Below the pieces are notes generated by a model. The model did no database searches and had not been told where the DNA came from. It was given only the letters and a program-made list of their open reading frames with translations. This document shows, one piece after another, positions 1 to 7,349 of a DNA stretch of 64,000 nucleotides (within the stretch, counting starts at the first letter, position 1; each line of letters starts with the position of its first letter). Both the position numbers and the translations under genes were made by a program. The stretch spans positions 117,938 to 181,937 of the forward strand of contig MEED01000008.1 of NCBI GenBank assembly GCA_001724855.1. The letters are read 5' to 3'. The DNA comes from Lautropia sp. SCN 69-89. GTDB lineage: Bacteria > Pseudomonadota > Gammaproteobacteria > Burkholderiales > Burkholderiaceae_E.

Positions 1-151
1 GCGTCGCGAGCTCGATCAGGACCGCGGCCAAGCGGCGCGCCGTCGCGGGTGAGATGCGCGCGGACAGGCGCGCCTGGCCGATCACGACGGCGACCTCGAG
101 CGGGTCCGTGGCGAGCTCGACACGGGCACGATCATGGGGACGAGGCTTCAT
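1..151 (-). CDS. Hypothetical protein, partial (3' end outside window)
   Basis: An open frame starts at the ATG at 151 and runs off the left edge, giving 50 residues (MKPRPHDRARVELATDPLEV...). It begins 25 bases after the stop of the 152-residue upstream gene and has the same strand and codon bias, so it is probably the next gene of the element. Nothing in the visible part identifies a family. It is too short for the usual ORF length cut-offs at a contig edge. Confidence 0.5.
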   Translation of the reverse strand, partial: MKPRPHDRARVELATDPLEVAVVIGQARLSARISPATARRLAAVLIELAT

Positions 152-176
152 GATGAGCACGCTACGCGCACCCCCG

Positions 177-635
177 TCATGGCCGATGACGGTGCGCACG
201 CCGCCGCGCCTTGCGGATCGCCGAGGGGCTGGTCGGGGCATGCCGGGCGCGCAATTCGTCGAGATCATCGGAAAGACCCGGCGGGCACGCGCGCTCGCCC
301 CGAAGCACCGCCGCTGCAGCCCGATCCGTGCCGACACGGGCCGCGAACGCCACGACGAGCCGATCGCGCTCATGTTGCGCGATGATCGCCTGCGGACGGC
401 GGCGCGATCCGCGCTCGGGGCGCACGCCGAGCCGGCGTTCGAGATCACCGCCGTCGGTGAGCCAGTCGAGCAGTGCCTGCCCGAGGTACGACGCCGCGTA
501 ACGCGCCGGCACCCGTCCCGCAGCAAGCGCGCGGGCCGCCTGCACCAGCAACTCGACCCGCTCGGCGCGATCCAGCTCCGCCGGCTCGACGAGCGGGCGG
601 CCCCAGGGATCGCGTGGAGCAGGCCGAGCCGCCAT
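177..635 (-). CDS. Hypothetical element protein, 152 aa
   Basis: The predicted product is a 152-residue soluble, Arg- and Ala-rich protein with a strongly basic end (residues about 140-152). I do not recognise a family. It is predicted helical, with no membrane segment and no cysteine pairs. It lies 69 bases downstream of paralogue A and upstream of a further open frame on the same strand, so it is probably co-transcribed with them. The frame reads in GC-rich codons on the coding strand, while overlapping frames on the other strand give low-complexity Arg/Pro peptides. Confidence 0.6.
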   Translation of the reverse strand: MAARPAPRDPWGRPLVEPAELDRAERVELLVQAARALAAGRVPARYAASYLGQALLDWLTDGGDLERRLGVRPERGSRRRPQAIIAQHERDRLVVAFAARVGTDRAAAAVLRGERACPPGLSDDLDELRARHAPTSPSAIRKARRRAHRHRP

Positions 636-704
636 GTCAGCACGTGGCCCGCCCAGCCTGCATGCTCTTTCGGCGCCGGGCTCGACGGTTGAACTTGCGC
701 CCGC

Positions 705-1421
705 TCATTCGTCCCTCAACGCGGGCTCGTCCGTCGTGCGCTTGACCCAGGCCACAAAGGCCGAGAGGTCCATCGACCCGCCGGTGTAATTGCCCCATAC
801 GCCGGGGCCGCCAATTTGAATGCATCGCTCTTCCGCGGCTCGGCACCGCCGCTCGATTTCGGCCGGGCCGACGTCTGCGTAACGCAGAGCGTCGATTTCG
901 ACGATTGCGTCATCGCAGCCCTTGGCGGCCTGCAAGGGGACCGGGGTATCGATCTCGGTCTTGCCGGTGGGATAGAAACGCGAGCCCCAGAATTCCACCG
1001 TCCCGGTGAAGCGGACCTGGTTGCGCGCATGCTGAGCCATCCCCCGCAGGCGGGCGATTGTGCCGTCGATCACCTGCAGGCCGAGTTCGGCAAGACGCTG
1101 GTCCCACGTCGTGCGCGCCCGGTCTACGCCGTACGAAGCCGCCCAGGCGGCGGCCCACGCCTCGCTCGCCGTGCGCTGCGCGGCGCCCGCGGCCTGGGCC
1201 GCCTTGCTGGCCTGCTCGGCCGCCACACGGTGCGCGGCTTGGGCCGCAACAGCCGCCTTCTCACGCTTGGCGATATCCCGCTCGCGCTCGGCGAGCACTT
1301 GCGCACGCTCGCGCGCGGCGGCGGCTTCCTGCGCCGCCTCGGCCTGCTCGATTTGCGGACCAAGGATGCGTTCGAGGTGCGCCAACCGGCGCACGGGATC
1401 TTTCTGGGTCGAGGTCTTCAT
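705..1421 (-). CDS. Coiled-coil element protein, paralogue A
   Basis: The product is 238 residues. Residues 1-20 (MKTSTQKDPVRRLAHLERIL) lead into an Ala/Glu/Arg-rich coiled coil at about 20-95. A globular C-terminal half follows, with PTGKT near residue 152, IDALRY near 178, CRAA near 194 and a DLSAFVAWVKRT end. The same layout and the same landmarks occur in the gene at 2487-3215, so the two are diverged copies. The start has an AAGGAAC ribosome site. About 28 bases upstream lies a block (1449-1489) that is also found upstream of the other copy. The function is unknown; proximity to the terminase small subunit makes a DNA-packaging or structural role possible, but this is inference only. Confidence 0.7.
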   Translation of the reverse strand: MKTSTQKDPVRRLAHLERILGPQIEQAEAAQEAAAARERAQVLAERERDIAKREKAAVAAQAAHRVAAEQASKAAQAAGAAQRTASEAWAAAWAASYGVDRARTTWDQRLAELGLQVIDGTIARLRGMAQHARNQVRFTGTVEFWGSRFYPTGKTEIDTPVPLQAAKGCDDAIVEIDALRYADVGPAEIERRCRAAEERCIQIGGPGVWGNYTGGSMDLSAFVAWVKRTTDEPALRDE

Positions 1422-1503
1422 GGTCGTTCCTTACGCGAGGGTGAAAGCGCGGCGCCGCGACCTTCGGGCCGATCGGCGTTGCGCGGGTGAAGAAACTTGC
1501 TCA

Positions 1504-1749
1504 TCAACGCCCCTTGGGGGACGCGCCGGCATCGATCGTCGCCAGCTCGACAACAGCGCCATCAAGCCCGACCATGAGTAGCCGCGCGGCCAGTGGGCCG
1601 CTGACAACCCAATCCACCTCGAGGCGCAACGCCGCACCTTCGCGCAGACGCTCGTCGAGAGCCGCGCGCGCAGCCGGGTCGCGCGCGTGCACGTTGCGCA
1701 GAAAGGTCTTGATGAACTCGTCGATAGCGGCAATCGTGTTCCGGTTCAT
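1504..1749 (-). CDS. Hypothetical small protein, 81 aa
   Basis: The frame encodes 81 residues beginning MNRNTIAAIDEFIKTF. It is acidic to neutral, with amphipathic helices in the first half and a hydrophobic, beta-rich second half (LEVDWVVSGPLAARLLMVGL). It sits between the 70-residue gene downstream of terS and paralogue A, on the same strand with a spacing of 30 bases. It has no recognisable domain. Small unknown proteins between terS and later genes are common in phages and satellites. The 82 bases between it and paralogue A hold that gene's leader block. Confidence 0.6.
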   Translation of the reverse strand: MNRNTIAAIDEFIKTFLRNVHARDPAARAALDERLREGAALRLEVDWVVSGPLAARLLMVGLDGAVVELATIDAGASPKGR

Positions 1750-1779
1750 TTATCGTCTCAGGGCGATGTCTGGCGCGGC

Positions 1780-1992
1780 TCAGTCTTCGTCGCCACAGCT
1801 GCCTCGCCCGAAGTAGTGCGGGTCACGTTCGCGGATTTGACGGCGCCACTCCTGCGCTTGCGCCCACCCGATCGCGCCGGCAGAGGTCGGGGGGTACGGG
1901 CTCGGCCCGTCGTCCGCCTCGCTCGGCGCAAAACCCCAAGGGGGAACCTGCAGCTCGGCGCGTTCGCGCCGGACGCGTTCTTCAAGCTCCAT
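1780..1992 (-). CDS. Hypothetical phage-type small protein downstream of terS
   Basis: The ATG at 1992 is preceded by GGAGG eight bases upstream and overlaps the end of terS by 11 bases, which suggests translational coupling. An in-frame ATG at 2016 is an alternative. The 70-residue product has a charged N-terminal helix (MELEERVRRERAEL), then VPPWGFAPSEA, a Pro-rich linker and a basic WRRQIRERDPHYFGR stretch. It has no catalytic motif that I can name. Position and coupling argue for a gene of the packaging module. Confidence 0.6.
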   Translation of the reverse strand: MELEERVRRERAELQVPPWGFAPSEADDGPSPYPPTSAGAIGWAQAQEWRRQIRERDPHYFGRGSCGDED

Positions 1993-2392
1993 CGCGTCGT
2001 GCCTCCAAGATCGCATCGATGCCTCCGCCGCCGCGCTCGCGCAGCCGCTTGGAGTCGGGGACGTACCGTGCCTGTGGCGTCAGTCGTAGTTTCGTCGCCA
2101 GCGACGCGATGCGGCCGGTTTCGCGCGCCAGCATCCGCGCGGCCCGTTCCAGTGCATCCACGTCGTCGGCCCGTTCCAGCAGAACCGCCACCGCATCGGC
2201 CAGCGCCAGGTGACGCGCCAGGCTCACCAGCAGCGGCACGTCGCACGGCTGAAAATGCTCGGCAGGCTTCGACGCCACCAGCGCCACGAAATGGTTCCGC
2301 TGAGCTGTCGTAAGGGCTCGTGGCGGCCTCAATCGTTCGATGGTGCGGATCCCCGGCAGGACGCTCAGAGAAGCGCTGGAACGGCGTGGCAT
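1982..2392 (-). CDS. terS: Phage terminase small subunit, P27 family
   Basis: The small subunit of a phage terminase recognises the packaging site on DNA and passes it to the large subunit. The 136-residue product fits the P27-type family: LTTAQRNHFVALVAS near residue 27, a central acidic helical stretch (LALADAVAVLLERADD) and the family's closing LRLTPQARY near residue 104, followed by a basic tail. Length is normal. The start at 2392 has a CGAGGT ribosome site. The 94-bp gap in front of it carries a G-rich repeated block, which is the kind of place where a cos or pac site would lie. The large subunit is not in the window. Family assignment is by remembered sequence pattern, not by a search. 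Confidence 0.75.
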   Translation of the reverse strand: MPRRSSASLSVLPGIRTIERLRPPRALTTAQRNHFVALVASKPAEHFQPCDVPLLVSLARHLALADAVAVLLERADDVDALERAARMLARETGRIASLATKLRLTPQARYVPDSKRLRERGGGGIDAILEARRDGA

Positions 2393-2433
2393 GGCATACC
2401 TCGGTTTTGTCAGCAGGTAGCGAAAGGACCGGG

Positions 2434-2486
2434 GGAGCGCGGTTTCCGACCCTCGAGCCGAAGGAATCGCGCCCCCCTACCCCCTA
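2434..2486 (-). repeat. G-rich intergenic repeat, copy 1 (upstream of terS)
   Basis: This block of about 52 bases starts GGAGCGCGGTTTCC and ends in a C-run on the plus strand (ACCCCC preceded by GCCCCCC), that is, two runs of G on the coding strand. A second copy with most positions conserved lies at 3331-3386. It fills the gap between terS and paralogue B and is not coding. It could be a binding site for the terminase small subunit or for a regulator. Confidence 0.6.
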
Positions 2487-3215
2487 TCAGTCGGCGCCCG
2501 CGATGTCGTGCACCGGGTCGCGGTCCGCCGTGCGCTTGAGCCAGTCCGCAAACTCGCTCAGGTCGAGCTCGCGCCACTGCAACCCGGACCAGAACTCACG
2601 TGCACCGCACGCCAGGACTCGGGCGATGGCGGCGCGGCAGCGGGTCTCGATCGTGGCCGGCGAGACGGTCGCGTCATAGCGCAGCCCGTCGAGCTCGGCC
2701 AGCGCCGCCGCGATCACTTCCAGGGCCGCCTCGGGGGTCGAATCGCCCGGCACGGTCTTGCCGGTCGGGACAAATCGACGCTCAGCGTTGCGCCACAGGA
2801 CCGGCGTGCGCTCGTAGCGTGCGCGGCAGTAGGTCGCCAGGTCGTGCAGCTTGACCGTCGCCCCGTCGATCGCCCGCAGGCCCAGGTCGAGCAGCTTGTC
2901 GTCGAAAGCCCGCCGGGCCTTGCTCGCCCTGGCGTCGTGCGACACGCAGGCGGTCCATGTCTCATTGGCGGCCAGCTGGGCGGCGCTCGCCGCAGTCGCG
3001 GCTGCGACCGAGCGATCCTTCGCCGCGGCGTGGCGGGCTTGCGCCTCGGCCTGTGCCGCGTCGAGCTCGGCGAGCCGTCGGGTGCGCTCGGCGAGCAGCT
3101 TGGCGCGATCGATCGCGGCCTGTTTGTCGGCGGCTTGTTCGGCTCGCTGAATCTGCGGGCCAAGCAGCGCCTCGATCTGCGCCAGCCGGCTCACGGGGTC
3201 TTTCACGGTTTTCAT
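2487..3215 (-). CDS. Coiled-coil element protein, paralogue B
   Basis: The product is 242 residues: a short head (MKTVKDPVSRLAQIEALLGP), an Ala-rich coiled coil at about 20-95, and a globular C-terminal half with LDLGLRAIDGATVKLHDLA, FVPTGKT, LDGLRYDATVSPATIETRCRAA and DLSEFADWLKRTADRD. It aligns along its length with the gene at 705-1421, apart from small gaps, and shares an upstream leader block (3239-3275). The start has an AAAGGAAGG ribosome site. The two copies bracket terS and its small companions. Function unknown. Confidence 0.7.
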   Translation of the reverse strand: MKTVKDPVSRLAQIEALLGPQIQRAEQAADKQAAIDRAKLLAERTRRLAELDAAQAEAQARHAAAKDRSVAAATAASAAQLAANETWTACVSHDARASKARRAFDDKLLDLGLRAIDGATVKLHDLATYCRARYERTPVLWRNAERRFVPTGKTVPGDSTPEAALEVIAAALAELDGLRYDATVSPATIETRCRAAIARVLACGAREFWSGLQWRELDLSEFADWLKRTADRDPVHDIAGAD

Positions 3216-3487
3216 GGTGCCTTCCTTTCAGGGGAGATGCGGCGCCGCAGCCTTCGGGCCGATCGGGTCGCGGGTTGAGATTTGATTTGTTGATTCTTTT
3301 CAAAGGGGGAAAAAAATCTGTGCATGAGGTGGAGCGCGGTTTCCAGGCCTCGTTGCCCGAAGGATTTCCGCCCCCATACCCCCCACCCAGCCGCGGGCCC
3401 GGCAGGGGGGTAGAAATCTTCTGAGCCCAAGTCGGGAAACCGGGCGCGCAGTCGTTCTTTCGCACCGTCGAAATCGGGATCTGAAAA
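3216..3487. other. Non-coding gap of about 270 bases upstream of paralogue B
   Basis: I see no gene here. Reading right to left, the gap holds a GGGGGGTAG run on the plus strand near 3405, the second copy of the G-rich repeat (3331-3386), an AT-rich stretch (3276-3320: TTTGATTTGTTGATTC and an A-run) that could hold a promoter for paralogue B, and the shared leader block at 3239-3275. It is the largest gap among the element's genes apart from the region between the integrase and the attachment site. Confidence 0.5.
3331..3386 (-). repeat. G-rich intergenic repeat, copy 2
   Basis: This is a second copy of the block at 2434-2486, starting GGAGCGCGGTTTCC and ending with two C-runs separated by AT (CCCCCATACCCCCC). 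It lies in the non-coding gap between the small gene at 3488 and paralogue B. On the minus strand it gives closely spaced G-runs, which could form a quadruplex or a protein-binding site. Confidence 0.6.
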
Positions 3488-3778
3488 TCATGTGCGCCTC
3501 CATTGCCGTCGCCGGCAGTCGTCGGACAGCTCGTGCTTGCGCGCGACGTGCGGCAGTCGTTCGAGCAGGCGAGCCAAGCGCCAGGACTCGCGAGCAGGTG
3601 CCGCGAGCAGCGCGACGATCAGCGGCCAGCGGTCGGCGGTTGCGGGTTTGTTCCAGTGCGGCGGTTGTGCGGCGGTGTGCGGTTCTCCCATAGGGGAGAG
3701 AACCGCCACACCTGCATTCCCGCATTGCCGCAGGAAAACCGCAGCATTCCCGCAAGCAATCCCGCAGTCGTCAGGCAT
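3488..3778 (-). CDS. Hypothetical small protein downstream of the primase-helicase
   Basis: The ATG at 3778 overlaps the primase-helicase stop by 8 bases and has a GAGG ribosome site, giving 96 residues. The first 30 residues are encoded by the iteron repeats and hairpin at 3675-3766 and look odd (repeated CGNA). A second in-frame ATG at 3691 would give a 67-residue protein starting MGEPHTAAQPPHWNKPAT and leave the repeats non-coding, though without a good ribosome site. The conserved-looking part is WPLIVALLAAPARESWRLARLLERLPH with a basic tail. Function unknown. Confidence 0.5.
   Translation of the reverse strand: MPDDCGIACGNAAVFLRQCGNAGVAVLSPMGEPHTAAQPPHWNKPATADRWPLIVALLAAPARESWRLARLLERLPHVARKHELSDDCRRRQWRRT
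3675..3711. other. Imperfect hairpin next to the iterons
   Basis: GTGTGCGGTTCTCCC on the left pairs with GAGAGAACCGCCACAC on the right across a short loop. The stem is about 15 bp with one or two bulges. It lies directly beside the 11-bp repeats at 3714-3766, just past the primase-helicase gene. It may be part of a replication origin or a terminator for the operon; no T-run follows on the minus strand, so a simple intrinsic terminator is less likely. Confidence 0.45.
3714..3766. repeat. Cluster of 11-bp iterons, candidate replication origin
   Basis: Five related 11-mers lie head to tail: GCATTCCCGCA (3714), GCATTGCCGCA (3722, overlapping), GGAAAACCGCA (3733, degenerate), GCATTCCCGCA (3744) and GCAATCCCGCA (3756). 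Start-to-start spacing is 8, 11, 11 and 12 bases, close to one helical turn. They sit at the 3' end of the primase-helicase gene. P4-type satellites use a primase-helicase that binds short direct repeats at its origin, so an origin function is a reasonable inference. Confidence 0.55.
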
Positions 3779-5762
3779 GTTCGGCCTCGCCTTCTGGTGC
3801 GAGCAGCAGTCCGACGGCGCGGTGCCGGTCGGCCTTGCGCCACGGCAGCTCGGCGTTCGGGACGACGCGGCCGGCGTCGATCAGCGCGGCCAGTGCGCGC
3901 GCTGCGACGGCCACCGGCGCCTTGAGCGTTCCGGCTTTCGCGGCCAGCGTGACCAGGTAGTTGCGCGCCGTCGGGACGTGGCTTGTCGCCACCTGGCGCG
4001 CCGTGAACGTCGCCAGTGCTTCGAGCACGGCCGGCTCGGCGGCGCGGGCCGCGGCGGATTCATCGCGCCGGCTCTCGTCAATCTCGACCAGCGCGCCGTG
4101 CTGGTACTCCATGACGACGGATGCCTGGCCCGCATAGTTGGCCTTGCGACGGTGCAGCTCGATCAGCCCATCCTCGCGGCGCTCCATCCACAGACGCGTG
4201 CGGACGGCGGCCTCCCAGGCGGTCGAGCCGGAATACTCGGAGCCTTGCTGCTTGGCGACGTGGCCGAGCAGCAGGACGGCGCAATCGTGGCGGTGTGCGA
4301 TGCCGGCGAGCAGGTTCGCGAACGCCGTCACCATGTACCGGTCGTTTTCGATGCCGCCGAATAGCTGCGCGATGTTGTCGAGCATCAGCGCCGACGGCCG
4401 GACGCGCTCGCACTCGCGCTCGATCGTGGCGAGGAACGGGCCCGGCACCGGCAGGCGGTCGGCGCCGAAGGTGAGCATGACGTTCTCGCAGCCGGCGCGA
4501 CCGGCCACGAGCAGACCATCGGCCGAGTAGCTCGGCGAGCGACCCAGGTACGCGAGAATGTCGCGCTGCCGGCGGCGTACCTCGTTGTTATCGTCCTCGC
4601 ACAGATAGGCGAGCACCGGCCCACGCGTGGCGGTGGAGCCGAAGATGCCGATTCCGTTCGCGATGCAGGTCGCCGCTTGCTGGATCAGCAGCGACTTGCC
4701 GATGCCGCCGCCGCCGAACAGTGCCGTGACAGTCCCGCGCGGCAGCCATTGGTCGATCACCCAGCGCCGCGGCGGCGGCGGGTTCGTGTCCAGGTCGGCC
4801 AGGCTCGCGTATTCCGGCCGCGGTTCAGGCTCCGGTTCGCGCGCTTGCGCCAGCAGCTCGGCCACCGCCTGCAGCGATCGCACTTGCTGGTGAAAGTCGT
4901 TCAGGTCGAAATTGGCCGGCGATCCCTCGGGCATTGCTACCCAGGCGCCGGCCACGGTTGCCGCGATGCGCTCGGAGTCCGTTTCCTTGCCGGCGTCGGC
5001 GACGATCAAGATGCGGGCCTTCGGGTGCCGCTCCTGCAGATCACGCGCGATGCGCTCGACGTTTCCTGCACCGAAGCAGACGACGGCCGGCTTGCCAGTC
5101 GCCTGATGCGCCGACCACGCCTGTCCGACCCCTTCGCACAGGTAGACCGGCTCGCCGTCGCGCGGTGCGCCGCCGACGATGAACGACGCGCCACGCATCG
5201 AGGCGCCGGGTGCGTTGCGCTTGTCGCCGGCCGGCGGGATCGCCTGCCACGATTGCAGCTTGCCGTCGGCGTCGAACGCCGGCACCAGCAGCGCGCCGTC
5301 GAGCGCCTGGCCGTTCAACGTCAGGTCGCCGCGATACACCCGCAGTCCGTCGGCCAGGCCGAGCTTGCGCTTGATGTACGGATGGTCGTGCGTGGCGGCC
5401 TCAGAATCGCGCCAGACGGCCGCGAAGTCGAACGCTTGACGCTCGGCCTTCGGCTCGGGCTTGCGCGGCTCCTGCGGCCTCTGGTGCGGCCTGCTGTGGC
5501 CGTTCATGGGTTCGCGCCATCCGGCATCGCGGGCCTTCGCGAACAGCGTTGCCGCCGTCACCGGACCCGGCTTGAACGATCGCCAGGTGTCGCGGCAGTC
5601 GCGCTCGCTGCGGAAGTTCGATGCGCCTTCGCTCCAGGCGATGAAGTCGTCGAGACTGCCGCCGGCATCCTTGAATGCCATGCCGATCATGGCCCACTCG
5701 GTACGCTGGCATCCGGGGTCAATCGCCTGCAGCGCGTTGCGGGCGCGGTCGGTGTCGTTCAT
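3771..5762 (-). CDS. Primase-helicase (PriCT_2, TOPRIM and RepA-like AAA domains)
   Basis: The 663-residue protein should prime and unwind DNA for replication of the element. A PriCT_2-like domain lies at about 5-80 (IDPGCQRTEWAMIGMAFKD ... WRSF). A TOPRIM domain lies at about 205-290, with Glu210 in LCEGVGQAW and Asp256 in LIVADAGKETD. A RepA/RecA-type AAA domain follows, with Walker A GGGGIGKS at 350-357 and Walker B ALMLDN near 458, and LLLGHVAKQ near 500. The chosen ATG at 5762 overlaps the zinc-ribbon gene stop (ATGA). Upstream in-frame ATGs lie inside that gene and are unlikely. The combination is typical of phage and satellite replication proteins. Confidence 0.85.
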   Translation of the reverse strand: MNDTDRARNALQAIDPGCQRTEWAMIGMAFKDAGGSLDDFIAWSEGASNFRSERDCRDTWRSFKPGPVTAATLFAKARDAGWREPMNGHSRPHQRPQEPRKPEPKAERQAFDFAAVWRDSEAATHDHPYIKRKLGLADGLRVYRGDLTLNGQALDGALLVPAFDADGKLQSWQAIPPAGDKRNAPGASMRGASFIVGGAPRDGEPVYLCEGVGQAWSAHQATGKPAVVCFGAGNVERIARDLQERHPKARILIVADAGKETDSERIAATVAGAWVAMPEGSPANFDLNDFHQQVRSLQAVAELLAQAREPEPEPRPEYASLADLDTNPPPPRRWVIDQWLPRGTVTALFGGGGIGKSLLIQQAATCIANGIGIFGSTATRGPVLAYLCEDDNNEVRRRQRDILAYLGRSPSYSADGLLVAGRAGCENVMLTFGADRLPVPGPFLATIERECERVRPSALMLDNIAQLFGGIENDRYMVTAFANLLAGIAHRHDCAVLLLGHVAKQQGSEYSGSTAWEAAVRTRLWMERREDGLIELHRRKANYAGQASVVMEYQHGALVEIDESRRDESAAARAAEPAVLEALATFTARQVATSHVPTARNYLVTLAAKAGTLKAPVAVAARALAALIDAGRVVPNAELPWRKADRHRAVGLLLAPEGEAEHA

Positions 5763-6022
5763 CGCCGCTCCCAGGGCGGCCGACACTGTGCGTCGTGCCG
5801 CTCGAAGAATCGTTCGATCGCCAGTAGCGCCGCCGGTTGCGTGCGCTCGTCGCGCACCTCGGCGAAGCAGTCGGCGCACAGGCCGTAGCGGTATCGCCGC
5901 TGCTTGCCGGCAGGCGTGAGTCGGTGCGGCCAGTATTCGGCGAGCGCGACCACCGGCTCAGTGCCGCAGATGGCGCACTCGAGCAGGTCAATGGCGCGCG
6001 CCGTTCGGGTCGTCGTGCTCAT
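5759..6022 (-). CDS. Small zinc-ribbon protein
   Basis: The product has 87 residues starting MSTTTRTARAIDLLEC. CAIC at about residue 16 and CADC at about residue 49 form a four-cysteine zinc-binding pair, separated by a basic stretch (HRLTPAGKQRRYRYG). The gene overlaps its neighbours by ATGA on both sides (ssb-like gene before, primase-helicase after), which fixes the start at 6022 and indicates coupled translation. It probably works with the replication proteins, perhaps in DNA binding; the exact role is unknown. Confidence 0.7.
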   Translation of the reverse strand: MSTTTRTARAIDLLECAICGTEPVVALAEYWPHRLTPAGKQRRYRYGLCADCFAEVRDERTQPAALLAIERFFERHDAQCRPPWERR

Positions 6023-6351
6023 TCCTCGGCCCCCTCGACCGCGCGCCGCTTCTTCGTCGCCGCGTAGGCGGTGAGCACCTCGGATGCGGTCAACCTCCAG
6101 CCGGTGCGCTCGGTGCCATCCTTCGCCGTCCAGTGCGTCTGTTCGAGCACGCCGCAGGCCGAGACAGCGCCGCCTGCGCGCATCTGCAAGAGCCTCGCTG
6201 CCGCCGCCTCGTTGAACGCGGCCAGGCCGATGAAGATCGCATCCTCGCCGGCTGCGACTCGCGCAGTCGCGGTGACGAACGGCTTTCCCTCGCGCGTCTG
6301 GCGCTCGACGGGATCGCCGACCAGGGTTCCGGTGACGATGGCGCCGATCAC
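6019..6351 (-). CDS. Single-stranded DNA-binding-like protein
   Basis: The 110-residue product begins VIGAIVTGTLVGDPVERQTR and continues KPFVTATARV, the opening strands of an SSB-type OB fold, with a central FIGLAAFNEAAAARLLQM and GVLEQTHWTAKDGTERTGWRLTASEV at the end of the fold. It lacks the long acidic C-terminal tail of housekeeping SSB. The GTG at 6351 overlaps the upstream stop (GTGA) and has GGAGG in front, so the longer frame reading upstream is rejected. It should coat single-stranded DNA during replication of the element. Confidence 0.75.
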   Translation of the reverse strand: MIGAIVTGTLVGDPVERQTREGKPFVTATARVAAGEDAIFIGLAAFNEAAAARLLQMRAGGAVSACGVLEQTHWTAKDGTERTGWRLTASEVLTAYAATKKRRAVEGAEE

Positions 6352-7349
6352 GATGCACCTCCATCCGTCGGGTATTTCGCGGCAGGCCCGGAAATGTGCC
6401 GCTTCCACTCCGCGTGGAACTGGCGCATCGACTCGACCTCGGCCCGTTCGACCGAAACTGCCCGGTCCCACGCGGCCAGGTCGATGTACTCGAAGATCGA
6501 CTCGCGCACCCGCTCGCGGAGCAGGTTCGGCGACATTGCATCGAGTTCCCAACACCGCGCGCCGAACCGCCGCACGAACCAGCTGTAGCGCGCATCCCCG
6601 CTCTTGGTCGTCACGTCGAAGTGCGGCAGGCCGCCCAGATCGAAGTGTTGTAGCGCGATGCGGTCGATCGTCACCAGGCCGCCGTAGCGGCCCATCCTTT
6701 CGGGAAGATCGACCTCGGACATGAACATCCCGGACGGGTCGAAGTCGCCGATGTACAACGCGATGAACGGCCGCGTGTCCTCAGTCGACTCGTCGGCAAT
6801 CGCGTTGATCGTCGTCGCACTGGCGAAGCCGTGCATCACGCGGAACGTCACGCCCAGCTCGTCGAGCACTGGCGCGATCGTGCCGCGCACCGTGCCCTTC
6901 TCGGACCAGACCTCGACGCGATACGGCTGGTCCTGCCAGTAGTCGCGCCGGTATCCGCGCACTGCGGCGGCGATGATTGCGCCGGGGTCCGACCAGGTGC
7001 CGACCCGCTCGGCCTCGCGGGTCTCGTCGACGACGTGCTCCCACGGGATGATTCCCTGCTCGCGCGCCCAGACCAGCTGCGTGCTCACCCGGTTGGTCGA
7101 GTTCTTCGACATGTCGGGGATCAGACCCATCGTGAACAGGCGATAGCAGACGGCGCGAACGCTCGCCGGCTGGATCTCGACGAGTATTTCTTGGCAGGCC
7201 TCGATTAACTCCAAGGTGGCCTGCGCCTTGCCGCGCCCGCGGCGTAGTTTGCGATCGGCGCCGCGCTCGGCGACAATCGGCTTGCTGTTCGCCCCTGCGG
7301 TTCCCCGGTCGCCCCCCAGCGGCCGGCCCGCGCCCTCACTCGATCGCAT
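6348..7349 (-). CDS. Topoisomerase VI subunit A/Spo11-like protein (Mini-A type)
   Basis: The product is 333 residues. Residues 45-110 resemble the winged-helix part of topoisomerase VI A, with SVRAVCYRLF placing Tyr69 where the DNA-cleaving tyrosine is expected. A TOPRIM-like domain follows: VEVWSEKG with Glu150, a Gly at 174 (VMHGFA), then GDFDPSG with Asp202 and Asp204. These are the metal-binding positions of Spo11/Top6A. No subunit B (GHKL ATPase) is present nearby. Stand-alone A-type relatives have been described in bacterial mobile elements (Mini-A). The gene lies between alpA and ssb and overlaps both neighbours. The assignment rests on motifs only; the first 40 residues are basic and probably disordered. 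Confidence 0.65.
   Translation of the reverse strand: MRSSEGAGRPLGGDRGTAGANSKPIVAERGADRKLRRGRGKAQATLELIEACQEILVEIQPASVRAVCYRLFTMGLIPDMSKNSTNRVSTQLVWAREQGIIPWEHVVDETREAERVGTWSDPGAIIAAAVRGYRRDYWQDQPYRVEVWSEKGTVRGTIAPVLDELGVTFRVMHGFASATTINAIADESTEDTRPFIALYIGDFDPSGMFMSEVDLPERMGRYGGLVTIDRIALQHFDLGGLPHFDVTTKSGDARYSWFVRRFGARCWELDAMSPNLLRERVRESIFEYIDLAAWDRAVSVERAEVESMRQFHAEWKRHISGPAAKYPTDGGAS

Noticed and set aside
5759..6595. Long frame of 278 residues over ssb and the zinc-ribbon gene
   Set aside because: Only the last 87 residues look like protein. The first part is antiphase to the ssb-like gene, and an ATGA overlap fixes the start at 6022.
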